Source: Acidovorax delafieldii
Lineage (GTDB): Bacteria > Pseudomonadota > Gammaproteobacteria > Burkholderiales > Burkholderiaceae_C
Direction of reading: 5' to 3'
DNA: 64,000 nt
Assembly (NCBI RefSeq): GCF_007993815.1
Contig: NZ_VJWE01000013.1
Location: forward strand, 368,878-432,877
In this document: piece by piece, positions 62,993-64,000 of the stretch
How the letters are laid out: each line of letters opens with the position of its first letter
Numbering within the stretch: position 1 is the first letter of the stretch
The notes under the pieces: generated by a model
What the model saw: the letters and a program-made list of their open reading frames with translations, nothing else
Databases searched by the model: none
Told to the model about the DNA's origin: nothing
Program-made: the position numbers and the translations under genes

Positions 62993-64000
62993 TCTCCCAA
63001 TCGTCATCGCCACCCTGCGCCGCTGCCTTGGCTGCTGGGGCGGGGGCCTTGGCCGCAGGCAGGCGCGCCGGGGCGGGCGCAGGGGCCTTCGGCGCGGCGG
63101 CCGACGCCACACGGGGCGCGCTGGCCGTTGCCTTGGCCACGGCGGGCCGTGGTGCGGGGGCAGATGCTGCGGCGCGGGGCGCCGCTGCCGGCGCCCGGGT
63201 GGCCACCGCTCCCACGTTGAACACCGACACCACCTGCGCCAGGTGCTGTGCCTGGTCACGCATCGAGGCAGCTGCCGCCGTGGACTCTTCCACCAGCGCC
63301 GCGTTCTGTTGCGTCATCTGATCGAGGTGTGTGACGGCCTGGTTGACCTGCGCGATGCCATCGCGCTGTTCTGTCGAGGAGGCCGTGATCTCGCCGATGA
63401 GGTCGCTCACCCGCTGTACGCTGGCAACGATCTCTTGCATGCTTTGCCCTGCCTGCGCCACCTGGGCCGAGCCCGATTCCACGTTCTCCACGCTGGCGCT
63501 GATCAGGGTCTTGATCTCTTTGGCCGCCTCGGCGCTGCGCTGCGCCAGGCTGCGCACTTCGCTGGCCACCACCGCAAACCCACGGCCTTGCTCGCCGGCC
63601 CGGGCGGCTTCCACCGCTGCGTTCAGCGCCAGGATGTTGGTCTGGAAGGCGATGCCGTCGATGGTGCCGATGATGTCGCTGATCTTGCGGCTGCTGTCGG
63701 TGATCTGCTGCATGCTGGTGACCACCTGGCCCACCACTTCGCCACCCCGCGCTGCGGCCTGGGCTGCCGTGCCGGCGAGCTGGTTGGCCTGGCGGGCCGT
63801 GTCGGCCGACTGGCTCACGGTGGCCGTGAGCTGTTCCATGCTCGCTGCCGTCTCTTCCAGGTTGGAGGCCGTCTGCTCGGTGCGCGCCGACAGGTCGTGG
63901 TTGCCGTTGGCAATCTCCACCGACGCCGACGAGACCGAATCCACCCCCTGGCGCACTTCGCTCACCACACCACGCAGCCGTGACGACATGGCCGACAGCG
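62985..64000 (-). CDS. Methyl-accepting chemotaxis protein, C-terminal part
   Basis: The last 338 codons of a chemoreceptor; the sensor domain, membrane helices and HAMP lie beyond the right edge. The cytoplasmic signalling tip is clear: [20 protein letters not shown] and [20 protein letters not shown]. Methylation helices flank it ([19 protein letters not shown]). After a ~90-residue Ala/Pro-rich flexible linker the protein ends in DDDWESF, close to the NWETF pentapeptide that tethers CheR and CheB. No in-frame stop interrupts the frame up to base 64000. Confidence 0.93.
   Translation of the reverse strand, partial: LSAMSSRLRGVVSEVRQGVDSVSSASVEIANGNHDLSARTEQTASNLEETAASMEQLTATVSQSADTARQANQLAGTAAQAAARGGEVVGQVVTSMQQITDSSRKISDIIGTIDGIAFQTNILALNAAVEAARAGEQGRGFAVVASEVRSLAQRSAEAAKEIKTLISASVENVESGSAQVAQAGQSMQEIVASVQRVSDLIGEITASSTEQRDGIAQVNQAVTHLDQMTQQNAALVEESTAAAASMRDQAQHLAQVVSVFNVGAVATRAPAAAPRAAASAPAPRPAVAKATASAPRVASAAAPKAPAPAPARLPAAKAPAPAAKAAAQGGDDDWESF

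Overview
The window is about 64 kb of GC-rich chromosome (roughly two-thirds GC). Gene content, gene order and protein sequences suggest a betaproteobacterium of the family Comamonadaceae, most like Acidovorax. This is from recognition of the proteins and of a short repeat I associate with this family, not from a database search. It is almost all core and ordinary accessory chromosome: there is no phage, plasmid, transposase, CRISPR array, rRNA or tRNA that I can see.

Layout. 1-9.7 kb: truncated ftsK, a Crp-like regulator, trxB, rpmB-rpmG, a fatty acid desaturase, an RsmB/NOP rRNA methyltransferase, a large membrane M48 peptidase and a DUF1653 protein. 9.7-14.7 kb: a two-component system divergent from a six-EF-hand protein, then purN and a YceH protein. 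14.7-23.2 kb: paired acyl-CoA dehydrogenases, a lipoprotein hydrolase, DUF3617, an 805-residue IPTL-CTERM surface protein, an 800-bp non-coding gap and an HNH nuclease gene broken by one stop codon. 23.3-29.8 kb: ribF-ileS-lspA and a Na/Pi-cotransporter/PhoU protein with a Pho box. 29.8-37 kb: an SBF transporter, two LysR regulators, an epimerase-like protein, Nudix, quinone oxidoreductase and an EamA exporter. 37-48.1 kb: a GGDEF/EAL protein coupled to a TRAP-type binding protein, an atypical SDR, an SH3 protein, a periplasmic M48 protease, EamA, DUF3422 and tctBA. 48.3-56.8 kb: a GspE-type ATPase, spermidine-synthase fold protein, deoxyinosine glycosylase, TatD, then an S1 protease followed by moxR-DUF58-VWA. 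57.6-64 kb: lolCD, an RpfE-like protein, recJ, a tautomerase and the C-terminal part of a chemotaxis receptor.

The most unusual material is non-coding. Two elements of about 265 bp (13697-13957 and 59673-59942) fill divergent promoter gaps. They have nearly identical predicted architecture (a long outer stem and two long arms meeting in a three-way junction) but mostly different sequence, apart from a shared CAACCCTTCGGG linker. A third, 880-bp multi-branched element (56783-57662) lies between the converging VWA and lolD genes. A short two-module palindromic repeat occurs at least twelve times. It lies between genes, inside four coding frames, supplies the start codon of recJ and forms the outer arms of the 880-bp element. 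Together these look like a layered system of structured dispersed repeats that has shaped gene borders here.
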